Assembly (NCBI GenBank): GCA_002373995.1
Contig: DFLB01000059.1
Coordinates: 1 to 21,834, forward strand
DNA from: Bacteroidales bacterium UBA3630
Lineage (GTDB): Bacteria > Bacteroidota > Bacteroidia > Bacteroidales > P3
Reading direction: 5' to 3'
Length of the DNA: 21,834 nucleotides
A program made the position numbers and the translations under genes. Below are positions 6,746 through 12,809 of this stretch, piece after piece (position 1 is the first letter of the stretch; each line of letters opens with the position of its first letter). Under the pieces are notes generated by a model. That model was not told the origin of the DNA and ran no database searches. It saw nothing but the letters and a program-made list of their open reading frames with translations.

Positions 6746-9046
6746 ATGAAAAGACTCACATACCTGATAGCCGTGCTGCTGATGCCCCTTGGCGGCCTGA
6801 CGGCGCAGACGGCGGCGACCGACTCGGTCGACGTGCTCGACTACGACATCGCCCTCGACCTCAGCCAGGGCACGCCCTTCCACGGCGAGGCCACCCTCAC
6901 GGCGCAGCTGCTGAGGGGCTGCGGCTCCATATCGCTCGACCTCATAGGCAGCGCGGATTCCCTCTGGGTCAATGGCACCCGCATCGGCACGCCTGACCTG
7001 CGCGCCATTCCGACGGCCGGCATCGCCGCCGGCGACACCTTCACCGTGCGCGTCTGCTACCACGGCTCGGGGTACGTGGAGGAGCGCGGTTTCGGAGGGT
7101 TCCACCTCGACAACAACCTGCACTACAACCTGGGCGTGGGCTTCAACGCCACGCCTCACGTCCTGGGCCGCGCCATCATGCCCTGCCGCGACAACTTCAC
7201 CGACAAGGCCACCTACACCCTGCGCATCCGCGCCAAGGCGGGATGGACGGCCGAATGCAGCGGCCTGCTGCAGAGTCGCGACACCGCCGCCGACAACACC
7301 GAGCACAGCGTCTGGCGCATAGGCCTGCCGGTGTGCACCTACCTTGTCGGCATCAGCCAGGCCGCGTGGCACCGCATTGCCGACACCGTGGCCGGCTACC
7401 CCGTCACCTACGGCTACACGTCGCAGAACAGCAACACGGTGCGCCGGGTCTTCGAGCAACTCGACTCGGTGGTGCCGATGTACGAACGCTGCTTCGGCCC
7501 CTACCGCTGGGGGCGCATAGGCTACATAGCCACCACCTACGGCTCGATGGAGCACGTGAACAACATCGCGCTGGCGCACCAGGCGATGGAGTCAATGTCG
7601 GAAATGGGGCAGAGCACCATAGCCCACGAGCTGGGGCACGCGTGGTTTGGCAACCTGGTCACCTGTGCCGACGAGGGCGATATGTGGATCAACGAGGGCG
7701 GCGCGTCGTTCTGCAGCGAGGTGGCGATGGAGGCCGTCTCGGGCCGCGCGGCCTCGGACGCCTACTACCAGACCAACCTCGAAGCCGTCATCCGCGCCAC
7801 CCACGTCACCGACAACGGCTACCGCTCGCTGAGCGGCATGGCGCACGACTACACCTATGGCTCGACCACCTACGACAAAGGCTGGATGGTGTGGCACTCA
7901 CTGCGCGGCTACCTGGGCGAGGAACTCTTCTACGCCTCGCTGCGCAGGCTGATGGACAGCAAGGCCTTCGGCAACATCGACGCCTACCAGCTGCGCGACT
8001 CGCTGAGCCTCTACTCGGGTGTGGACCTGACGGATTTCTTCAACTTCCACGTCTTCAGCCCTGGTTTTGTGGACTATCGCGTCGACATGGACAACAACGA
8101 CGACACTCCCCACCGCCCCCGCATCACCCTGCGCCAGCAAAGCGTGGCCACCGATGCCACAGTGCGGTCCAACCGCGTGCCCGTCACCATTTTTTCCCGT
8201 AGCGGACAGCAGCATAAACAATGGATAGCCTTCAGCGGCAGCGACACGGCGCTGAATATGGACCTGCCCTTCGACGACCCCGCCTTCTGCGTCCTTGATC
8301 GCGACATGGAGCTCTCTGATGCCGCCACCCTTGCCGTCATCGACGCCACGCGAGCCGGGCAGACCACCCATCGCGACTGCCACCTGCGCATCACCCTTGC
8401 CGCCGCCATGCCTGAAGGGACATCCGTCGCCGTCGAGCACCATTGGGGGCACCCGTGGGACATCGACACCGTGACCGGCGTGCTGCGCACCGCCAACCGC
8501 TACTGGATCATCCGCGGCCCGCAGCAGCTGCCCGAGGGCTCCACAGGGCACCTCCACTACGTGCGCGACGGCTACGAAAACAGCTCCTTCCCCTACCTCG
8601 ACCGTGGTTTCTACAGCCGTGTCGCCACCCTCGACTCCGTCGCCGTGCTCTACCGCCAAGGTCCCGGCCATCCGTGGGTGGCGCTGAGCCGTGTCCACAG
8701 CCCGAACACCAATGACGGCTACTTCACCGTCGGCGGACTGCGCCTTGGCGAATACACGCTGGCCGTCGTCGACACCAACCTGTTGCACATCGCAGCCATC
8801 GAACCCGCCGATGCCGGCGCGCTGCTCTTCCCCAACCCCGTGCAGGCCGGCACGCAGCCCGTCGTCGAAGCGCCCTTCGACGAACCTTTCACCCTCAGCG
8901 TCTTCAGCGCCGACGGCCGCAAGCTCTGGTCGCAAAGCGGCTGCCAAAGCGGGGTGCGCATCGAAAAAACACTTCCCGCAGGAACATATTTGGTGCAGAT
9001 TGAAAATAAATGTGTATCTTTGCAGTCGAAATTGATAGTGCTATGA
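6746..9046 (+). CDS. M1-family metallopeptidase with T9SS sorting domain
   Basis: 766 residues from ATG 6746; the open frame continues upstream through the repeat array, but MKRLTYLIAVLLMPLGGLTA is a clear signal peptide and marks the start. Zinc-peptidase signature: HELGH at 294-298 and Glu317 in INEG, an HExxH-18-E arrangement as in M1 aminopeptidases. The substrate-binding GxMEN motif appears as GSMEH (266-270). YDKGWMVWHSLR carries the expected later Tyr. The last 75 or so residues (FPNPVQAG, then LPAGTYLVQI and a Lys-containing end) match a T9SS type A sorting domain, so export and surface attachment are expected. It probably cleaves N-terminal residues of external peptides. The stop overlaps the next start (ATGA), and a promoter for the next gene lies inside its last codons. 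Confidence 0.93.
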   Translation: MKRLTYLIAVLLMPLGGLTAQTAATDSVDVLDYDIALDLSQGTPFHGEATLTAQLLRGCGSISLDLIGSADSLWVNGTRIGTPDLRAIPTAGIAAGDTFTVRVCYHGSGYVEERGFGGFHLDNNLHYNLGVGFNATPHVLGRAIMPCRDNFTDKATYTLRIRAKAGWTAECSGLLQSRDTAADNTEHSVWRIGLPVCTYLVGISQAAWHRIADTVAGYPVTYGYTSQNSNTVRRVFEQLDSVVPMYERCFGPYRWGRIGYIATTYGSMEHVNNIALAHQAMESMSEMGQSTIAHELGHAWFGNLVTCADEGDMWINEGGASFCSEVAMEAVSGRAASDAYYQTNLEAVIRATHVTDNGYRSLSGMAHDYTYGSTTYDKGWMVWHSLRGYLGEELFYASLRRLMDSKAFGNIDAYQLRDSLSLYSGVDLTDFFNFHVFSPGFVDYRVDMDNNDDTPHRPRITLRQQSVATDATVRSNRVPVTIFSRSGQQHKQWIAFSGSDTALNMDLPFDDPAFCVLDRDMELSDAATLAVIDATRAGQTTHRDCHLRITLAAAMPEGTSVAVEHHWGHPWDIDTVTGVLRTANRYWIIRGPQQLPEGSTGHLHYVRDGYENSSFPYLDRGFYSRVATLDSVAVLYRQGPGHPWVALSRVHSPNTNDGYFTVGGLRLGEYTLAVVDTNLLHIAAIEPADAGALLFPNPVQAGTQPVVEAPFDEPFTLSVFSADGRKLWSQSGCQSGVRIEKTLPAGTYLVQIENKCVSLQSKLIVL
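8989..9022 (+). promoter_or_regulatory. Promoter embedded in the end of the M1 peptidase gene
   Basis: TATCTTTG at 9015-9022 fits TAnnTTTG exactly. TTTG at 8989-8992 is 22 bases upstream, slightly long for the usual spacing. The sequence TATCTTTGCAGTCGAAAT is also found at the S46 peptidase promoter (12780 onward). It would supply the barrel-like protein and rbfA with transcripts independent of the peptidase. Confidence 0.65.
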
Positions 9047-9666
9047 ACAGAATAAGAACCATCCTCTTTCTCGTGCTGGCAGGCCTCTCGTCCGCAGCCG
9101 CGGCACAGTATTCACAACTTGGCAGCAACAGCGAATTCATGCTCAAAATCGAAGCCGGCTACATGCCCTTTGTGGGCAATATAGGCACCGCCGGCGACCA
9201 CGGCTACTACCTCAGCCGCTTCCACAACGCCGCCAATTTCAATATCATGGCTGGAGCCAATGTGAGCCAAGACTGGTTCATCGGCGGCGGCGCGGGTGTC
9301 AACTACTACCACAACTTCGTGCAAGGGCTTGCCATTCCGGCGCTGGGAGCCAATGTCTTTGCCGACGTCGATTTCCGCCCCATCTGGCATGGCACGATGG
9401 GCCTCGACTATCAGCCCGGCACCATCAAACTGGCGCCCCTGCTGGGAGGCCGTGCGGGTGCCAGCGTGCTGATGGGCGCCCCTGAACCCGACGGCTACGG
9501 CATGACCATCACGCCAATGGCTGAACTCTACGGCGGAATCAACTGGTACTACCTGCACGGACTCCGCAATATGGGCCACAACTGGCACTCATTCTATGCC
9601 ACCATCGGCATAGCCTACATGCAACAGACCGTCTTCCTGCCCGTGCGCATCGGCTGGCGGTGGTAA
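9043..9666 (+). CDS. Exported beta-barrel-like protein
   Basis: 207 residues from ATG 9043, which overlaps the M1 peptidase stop (ATGA). An upstream in-frame start at 9010 would lie in the promoter element and would spoil the signal peptide MNRIRTILFLVLAGLSSAAA. The mature protein alternates strands with Gly and aromatic residues, for example FNIMAGANVSQDWFIGGGAG and AEGYMPFV-like turns, and ends PVRIGWRW. This is the pattern of small outer-membrane barrels of OmpA/OmpW size. Function is unknown. Its stop is 12 bases before rbfA, so the two probably share a transcript. Confidence 0.72.
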   Translation: MNRIRTILFLVLAGLSSAAAAQYSQLGSNSEFMLKIEAGYMPFVGNIGTAGDHGYYLSRFHNAANFNIMAGANVSQDWFIGGGAGVNYYHNFVQGLAIPALGANVFADVDFRPIWHGTMGLDYQPGTIKLAPLLGGRAGASVLMGAPEPDGYGMTITPMAELYGGINWYYLHGLRNMGHNWHSFYATIGIAYMQQTVFLPVRIGWRW

Positions 9667-9678
9667 AACCAAATCACT

Positions 9679-10023
9679 ATGCAGTCAACCCGTCAAAACA
9701 AGATCTGCCGCCTCATCCAGCAGGACATGGGCGACATATTCCTGCGCGAGATGAAGGGCGTCCTCGGCCCGTCGCTGATCACCGTCACCAGCGTCCGCAT
9801 CACGCCAGACCTCTCCATAGCCCGCATCTACGTCTCCATTATGGTCATTGGCCAGGGCACCCCCGATGCTATCCTGGCGCTCATCCGCGAGAATGGTTCC
9901 GACCTGCGCCGACGCCTCGGTTTGCGCGAGGGCAAACAATTGCGCATCATTCCCCAACTGGAGTTCTACCTTGACGACACGCTGGACTATATGGAGAACA
10001 TCGAGCGCCTCCTCAAGCAATGA
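9679..10023 (+). CDS. rbfA: Ribosome-binding factor A
   Basis: 114 residues, the usual length for RbfA, a KH-fold factor that binds the 30S subunit during 16S rRNA maturation. Diagnostic segments: an N-terminal helix with IQQDMGDIFLREMKGV, then LITVTSVRITPDLSIARIYV (the classic VTxVxxSxDLxxAxVYVS block), LRRRLGLREGKQLRIIPQLEF, and the conserved DDTLDYMENIERLL ending. It overlaps the next start by 4 bases (ATGA at 10020-10023). The rbfA-permease order is frequently seen in Bacteroidota. Confident. Confidence 0.95.
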   Translation: MQSTRQNKICRLIQQDMGDIFLREMKGVLGPSLITVTSVRITPDLSIARIYVSIMVIGQGTPDAILALIRENGSDLRRRLGLREGKQLRIIPQLEFYLDDTLDYMENIERLLKQ

Positions 10024-11231
10024 AACTCGAGGGCCTCATAGCCGTCCGCTACCTCTTTGCCGGCAAACACAAGTCGGTGGTGACGGTCATCTCCTGGATT
10101 TCGCTCATCGGCCTGCTGGTGAGCACCGCCGCACTGATTGTGGTCCTTTCGGTCTACAACGGCATCGGCGAGTTGACCAAAGGCCTCTTCAGCACTTTTG
10201 ACCCCGAGCTGGTCATCGTCCCTGCCAAAGGCAAGACCTTCCACACGGCAAGCCTTGAGCCTGTCGACATAGCTTCCCGCGGGGATGTGGCTTACCTGGC
10301 CGCGATAGCCGACGAGACCGCTTGGCTCACCTACGGCCCCAACCAGGCCATCGTGCGCCTGCGTGGTGTCGACGACAACTACCGCAGCGTCAGCGGTCTC
10401 GACACCCTGCTGCACGAGGGAGGCTACTTCCTTGGTGACGACCCGCACTATCTGCTCGTAGGGGGCGAAATATACTACGAGATGGGCATGACCCTCCTCT
10501 CGCGCACACCTGCCGCCATCCACATTCCCCGCCGCGGCACCACATCAATTGGCTACACCATGGACCAGGCCTTTGCCATCGGCTATGCCTACCCCGCCGC
10601 CAACTTCTTCATCCAGCAGGATATCGACCGCCAGTTTGTCGTCACCGACATAGCCCTCGTGCGCCAGTTGATGGGTTATGCTCCCGACGAGGTCACCGCC
10701 GTGGCCCTCGCGCTCAAGCCCGGTGCCAAGGCCACCAAAGTGAAGAAAGACTTGAACCAGTCGTTCAGCATACACCATCTGCCGCTCATCGCCAAGGACC
10801 GCTACGACCAGCAACCGCTCTATTTCAAGATCTTCCGCACTGAGCGTCTCGGCATCTACCTCATCCTCTCGCTCATCGTGCTCATCTCCACCCTCAGCCT
10901 GGTGGCCTCGCTGTCGCTGCTGATTATCGACAAGCGGCGCGACATCTTCATCCTGCGCAGCATGGGCATGACTGCGCGCCGCGTGCGCCGGGCCTTCACC
11001 GCCGAGGGGGTGCTCATCTGCGCTGTGGCAGTGGCGGCAGGGTTGCTGACAGGCTTCGTCGTCTGCTTCCTGCAGCAGCAGTTTGGCATCATACGCATGG
11101 GCGACGGCAACTTCGTCGTCAGCGCCTTCCCCGTGGCCATGCGCGCCGTCGACTTCCTATACACCTTCCTCCTCGTCATGGCCATCAGCACCGCCGCCGT
11201 CGTGCTCACGGTACGCCGCGCCAGAATATAG
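10020..11231 (+). CDS. ABC transporter permease of the LolC/LolE (FtsX-like) family
   Basis: 403 residues. One membrane segment near the start (about 18-45), a large periplasmic domain (about 46-270), then three membrane segments (about 278-302, 322-350, 372-395). This is the MacB/LolC/E layout. The family moves lipoproteins from the inner to the outer membrane with an ATPase (LolD), not present in this window. After the second membrane segment, DKRRDIFILRSMGMTARRVRRAF is the cytoplasmic coupling region typical of these permeases. It is coupled to rbfA by ATGA. The exact substrate cannot be proven, since related permeases also export other molecules. Confidence 0.87.
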   Translation: MKLEGLIAVRYLFAGKHKSVVTVISWISLIGLLVSTAALIVVLSVYNGIGELTKGLFSTFDPELVIVPAKGKTFHTASLEPVDIASRGDVAYLAAIADETAWLTYGPNQAIVRLRGVDDNYRSVSGLDTLLHEGGYFLGDDPHYLLVGGEIYYEMGMTLLSRTPAAIHIPRRGTTSIGYTMDQAFAIGYAYPAANFFIQQDIDRQFVVTDIALVRQLMGYAPDEVTAVALALKPGAKATKVKKDLNQSFSIHHLPLIAKDRYDQQPLYFKIFRTERLGIYLILSLIVLISTLSLVASLSLLIIDKRRDIFILRSMGMTARRVRRAFTAEGVLICAVAVAAGLLTGFVVCFLQQQFGIIRMGDGNFVVSAFPVAMRAVDFLYTFLLVMAISTAAVVLTVRRARI

Positions 11232-11255
11232 AAACCTTAAAATCAGCAAATACAC

Positions 11256-11411
11256 ATGAGAAACACCACCCTCCCACATCGCCGTCATCGCTCCTGCCTG
11301 CTCTGCCTGCCCGTATTGCTGATGGCCGCGTTGCTGCTCTGCACAGCCTGTTCGTCGAACAACCACATGTACCGCCATCCCAAGTCGGATTGCGACTGTC
11401 CCACGTTTTGA
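11256..11411 (+). CDS. 51-residue micro-lipoprotein
   Basis: ATG 11256 to TGA 11409. The N-terminus is basic (MRNTTLPHRRHR), the core is hydrophobic (LPVLLMAALLL) and the lipobox is CTAC with Cys32. Only about 20 residues remain after lipidation: SSNNHMYRHPKSD then CDCPTF. Such very short lipoproteins with a CDCP-type tail occur in Bacteroidales next to the SprT-like gene or the permease, and function is unknown. It starts 24 bases after the permease stop and its stop overlaps the TTG start of the next gene (TTGA). The coding call rests on the signal sequence and the tight packing. Confidence 0.65.
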   Translation: MRNTTLPHRRHRSCLLCLPVLLMAALLLCTACSSNNHMYRHPKSDCDCPTF

Positions 11412-12043
11412 CCGCTGCCGAACGATACCGCGCCATACTCCGCAACCACCTGCCTCCCCAGGCGGTCGATATGGTCTACGACTACCTCAACCTGCACCGC
11501 GTACATTTCCACATCACCCTGCAGCGCAGCAGCAAGCTGGGCGACTACCGATGGCCTCGGACGGGGCACGACTACCACGAAATCAGCATCAACGGCGACC
11601 TCGGCCCCTACTTCTTCCTGTGGGTCTTCCTGCACGAGGCCGCCCACCTCGAGACCCACCTCCACTACACGACAGCTGCGCCCCACGGTCATGAATGGCA
11701 GGAGCAATACCGCCGCCTCATCGCCTCCCATGCCGCCCTCTTCCCGCCCGACGTGCAGCCGCTCCTTGCCCGCCTGGTGCAACGCATACCGCTCAACCGC
11801 AGCCTCTTGCGGCAGGTCGAGGAATGCCTGCGGCGGCATGAACCCGGCTACACCGCCGCCGCCCACACCACCCTCGACCAGCTGCCCGCCGGCAGCCGGT
11901 TCCGCCTGAAGAGCAAGCCCGATATCCTCTTCGAGAGCATGGCCCGCCGGCGCACACGCTGGCTCTGCCGCGATGTGGCCACCGGCCGCCAGTACACCGT
12001 GGCCGGCCATGCCGAAATTATCGACCCCGAGGCCGAAGTCTGA
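11408..12043 (+). CDS. SprT-like zinc metallopeptidase domain protein
   Basis: Zinc signature HEAAH at residues 76-80 (HExxH type) with a likely third ligand in PHGHEW (His93 or His95), as in SprT-like domains. Early RSSKLGDYRWPR and the ISINGDLGPY block agree with the family. The C-terminus has LPAGSRFRLKSKP and RTRWLCRDVATGRQYTVAG, a small beta domain often found after the SprT core; this bacterial version lacks the usual zinc-ribbon cysteines. I take TTG 11408, which overlaps the lipoprotein stop (TTGA); TTG 11390 is also in frame. Length is then 211 residues. Probably cytoplasmic, with a role in proteolysis that is not defined. Confidence 0.8.
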   Translation: MTAAERYRAILRNHLPPQAVDMVYDYLNLHRVHFHITLQRSSKLGDYRWPRTGHDYHEISINGDLGPYFFLWVFLHEAAHLETHLHYTTAAPHGHEWQEQYRRLIASHAALFPPDVQPLLARLVQRIPLNRSLLRQVEECLRRHEPGYTAAAHTTLDQLPAGSRFRLKSKPDILFESMARRRTRWLCRDVATGRQYTVAGHAEIIDPEAEV

Positions 12044-12052
12044 ATATTTGTG

Positions 12053-12060
12053 TATCTTTG
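12053..12060 (+). promoter_or_regulatory. Promoter element for the SMR transporter gene
   Basis: TATCTTTG matches TAnnTTTG exactly and lies 19 bases before ATG 12080, next to the SprT stop. No clear TTG is visible about 20 bases upstream, so the upstream half is weak. Confidence 0.55.
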
Positions 12061-12079
12061 CACCACAAAACACTACGCC

Positions 12080-12409
12080 ATGCACTGGATAATACTCATT
12101 GTAGCAGGCTTTTGCGAGGTGGGCTTCGCCTTCTGCCTCGGCAAAGCCAAAGGTCTTGCCGGACTGCCCTACTGGGAATGGATGGGCGGGTTCGCATTGT
12201 TCTACATCCTCAGCGCCGTGCTGCTGTCCAAGGCCACCGAAGCGCTTCCCATAGGCACTGCCTACCCCGTGTGGACGGGCATCGGCGCCCTGGGGTCGGT
12301 GTTGCTGGGCATCTTCGTCTTCCACGAGCCCGCCACCTTCTGGCGACTCTTCTTCATCACCACCCTCGTGGCCTCCATCATCGGGCTCAAGATGCTCTCG
12401 CCGGAATAA
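12080..12409 (+). CDS. SMR-family transporter, SugE/Gdx (guanidinium exporter) type
   Basis: 109 residues, four membrane segments, the normal size for small multidrug resistance proteins. The essential membrane glutamate is in AGFCEVGFA (Glu13). IGTAYPVWTGIGALGSV matches the SugE/Gdx signature GTAYxVWTGIG rather than the EmrE type (GxAYAIWxG), so guanidinium/proton antiport is the likely role. These proteins work as dimers. ATG 12080 gives the usual N-terminus and follows a promoter element at 12053; the frame continues a little upstream without a better start. No guanidine riboswitch was recognised in the short space before it. Confidence 0.85.
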   Translation: MHWIILIVAGFCEVGFAFCLGKAKGLAGLPYWEWMGGFALFYILSAVLLSKATEALPIGTAYPVWTGIGALGSVLLGIFVFHEPATFWRLFFITTLVASIIGLKMLSPE

Positions 12410-12598
12410 GGCCCAAATCATATCGCGCACAACATAATTGGCACTGCCGCCCCGCAGTGGCACCCCTTTGCCGACCGGCCACGAGCGGTGGAGAGGATGG
12501 GGCGCGACAGCCGCGATATATCACAACTGACTGAGAACCAATGCTATCATGCGGACCAGGGGCACTAATGCGGCTGATTTTCAGCGAAAGGTATGCTC
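12410..12598 (+). other. Non-coding stretch with long inverted repeat and small hairpins
   Basis: Between the SMR stop (12409) and array B. ATATCGCG (12420-12427) and CGCGATAT (12512-12519) are perfect inverted repeats enclosing 84 bases. Inside lies CACTGC/GCAGTG (12442-12447/12454-12459) with a 6-base loop, and CCAC/GTGG around 12478-12491. It has the layout of a structured RNA, a terminator region or a regulatory site. No gene was seen. Confidence 0.35.
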
Positions 12599-12650
12599 TT
12601 GGTCCGATGGTGGTCCGGTGGTGGTCCGGTGGTGGTCCGATGGTGGTCCG
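12599..12650 (+). repeat. Repeat array B: five GGTCCG cores at 11-bp period
   Basis: GGTCCG occurs at 12601, 12612, 12623, 12634 and 12645, exactly 11 bp apart, opening with CTTGGTCCG as in array A. Spacers are ATGGT, GTGGT, GTGGT and ATGGT. The closing AT-rich hairpin of array A is not conserved here (AGTATGTGCGG follows). A stretch ending in GCGGGGTG lies at 12737-12744, and the S46 peptidase promoter and start (12780, 12810) come after it. An inverted core, CGGACC, also lies at 12552. Confidence 0.9.
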
Positions 12651-12779
12651 AGTATGTGCGGAGGGAAGACGCAGGCGGGCCGGAGCGGGAACGGATGGGT
12701 CGTTTGCGATACATCCTGTTCAAAAAGGGCGGTCGCGGCGGGGTGCTCATTTTATTTCTTTCATATAAAAATATTTTCG

Positions 12780-12787
12780 TATCTTTG
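12780..12787 (+). promoter_or_regulatory. Promoter element for the S46 peptidase gene
   Basis: TATCTTTG fits TAnnTTTG exactly and lies 22 bases before ATG 12810. Followed by CAGTCGAAAT, as at 9015. The upstream half is AT-rich with no clear TTG. Transcription would start at about 12793, so array B is upstream of the transcript. Confidence 0.6.
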
Positions 12788-12809
12788 CAGTCGAAATACA
12801 CACTGAAAA

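Noticed and set aside
6077..7579. 500-codon open frame on the minus strand opposite the barrel and M1 genes
   Set aside because: It runs across two well-supported plus-strand genes and the array; long antisense frames are expected in GC-rich coding sequence. The Ala/Gly/Val/His-rich translation has no domain.
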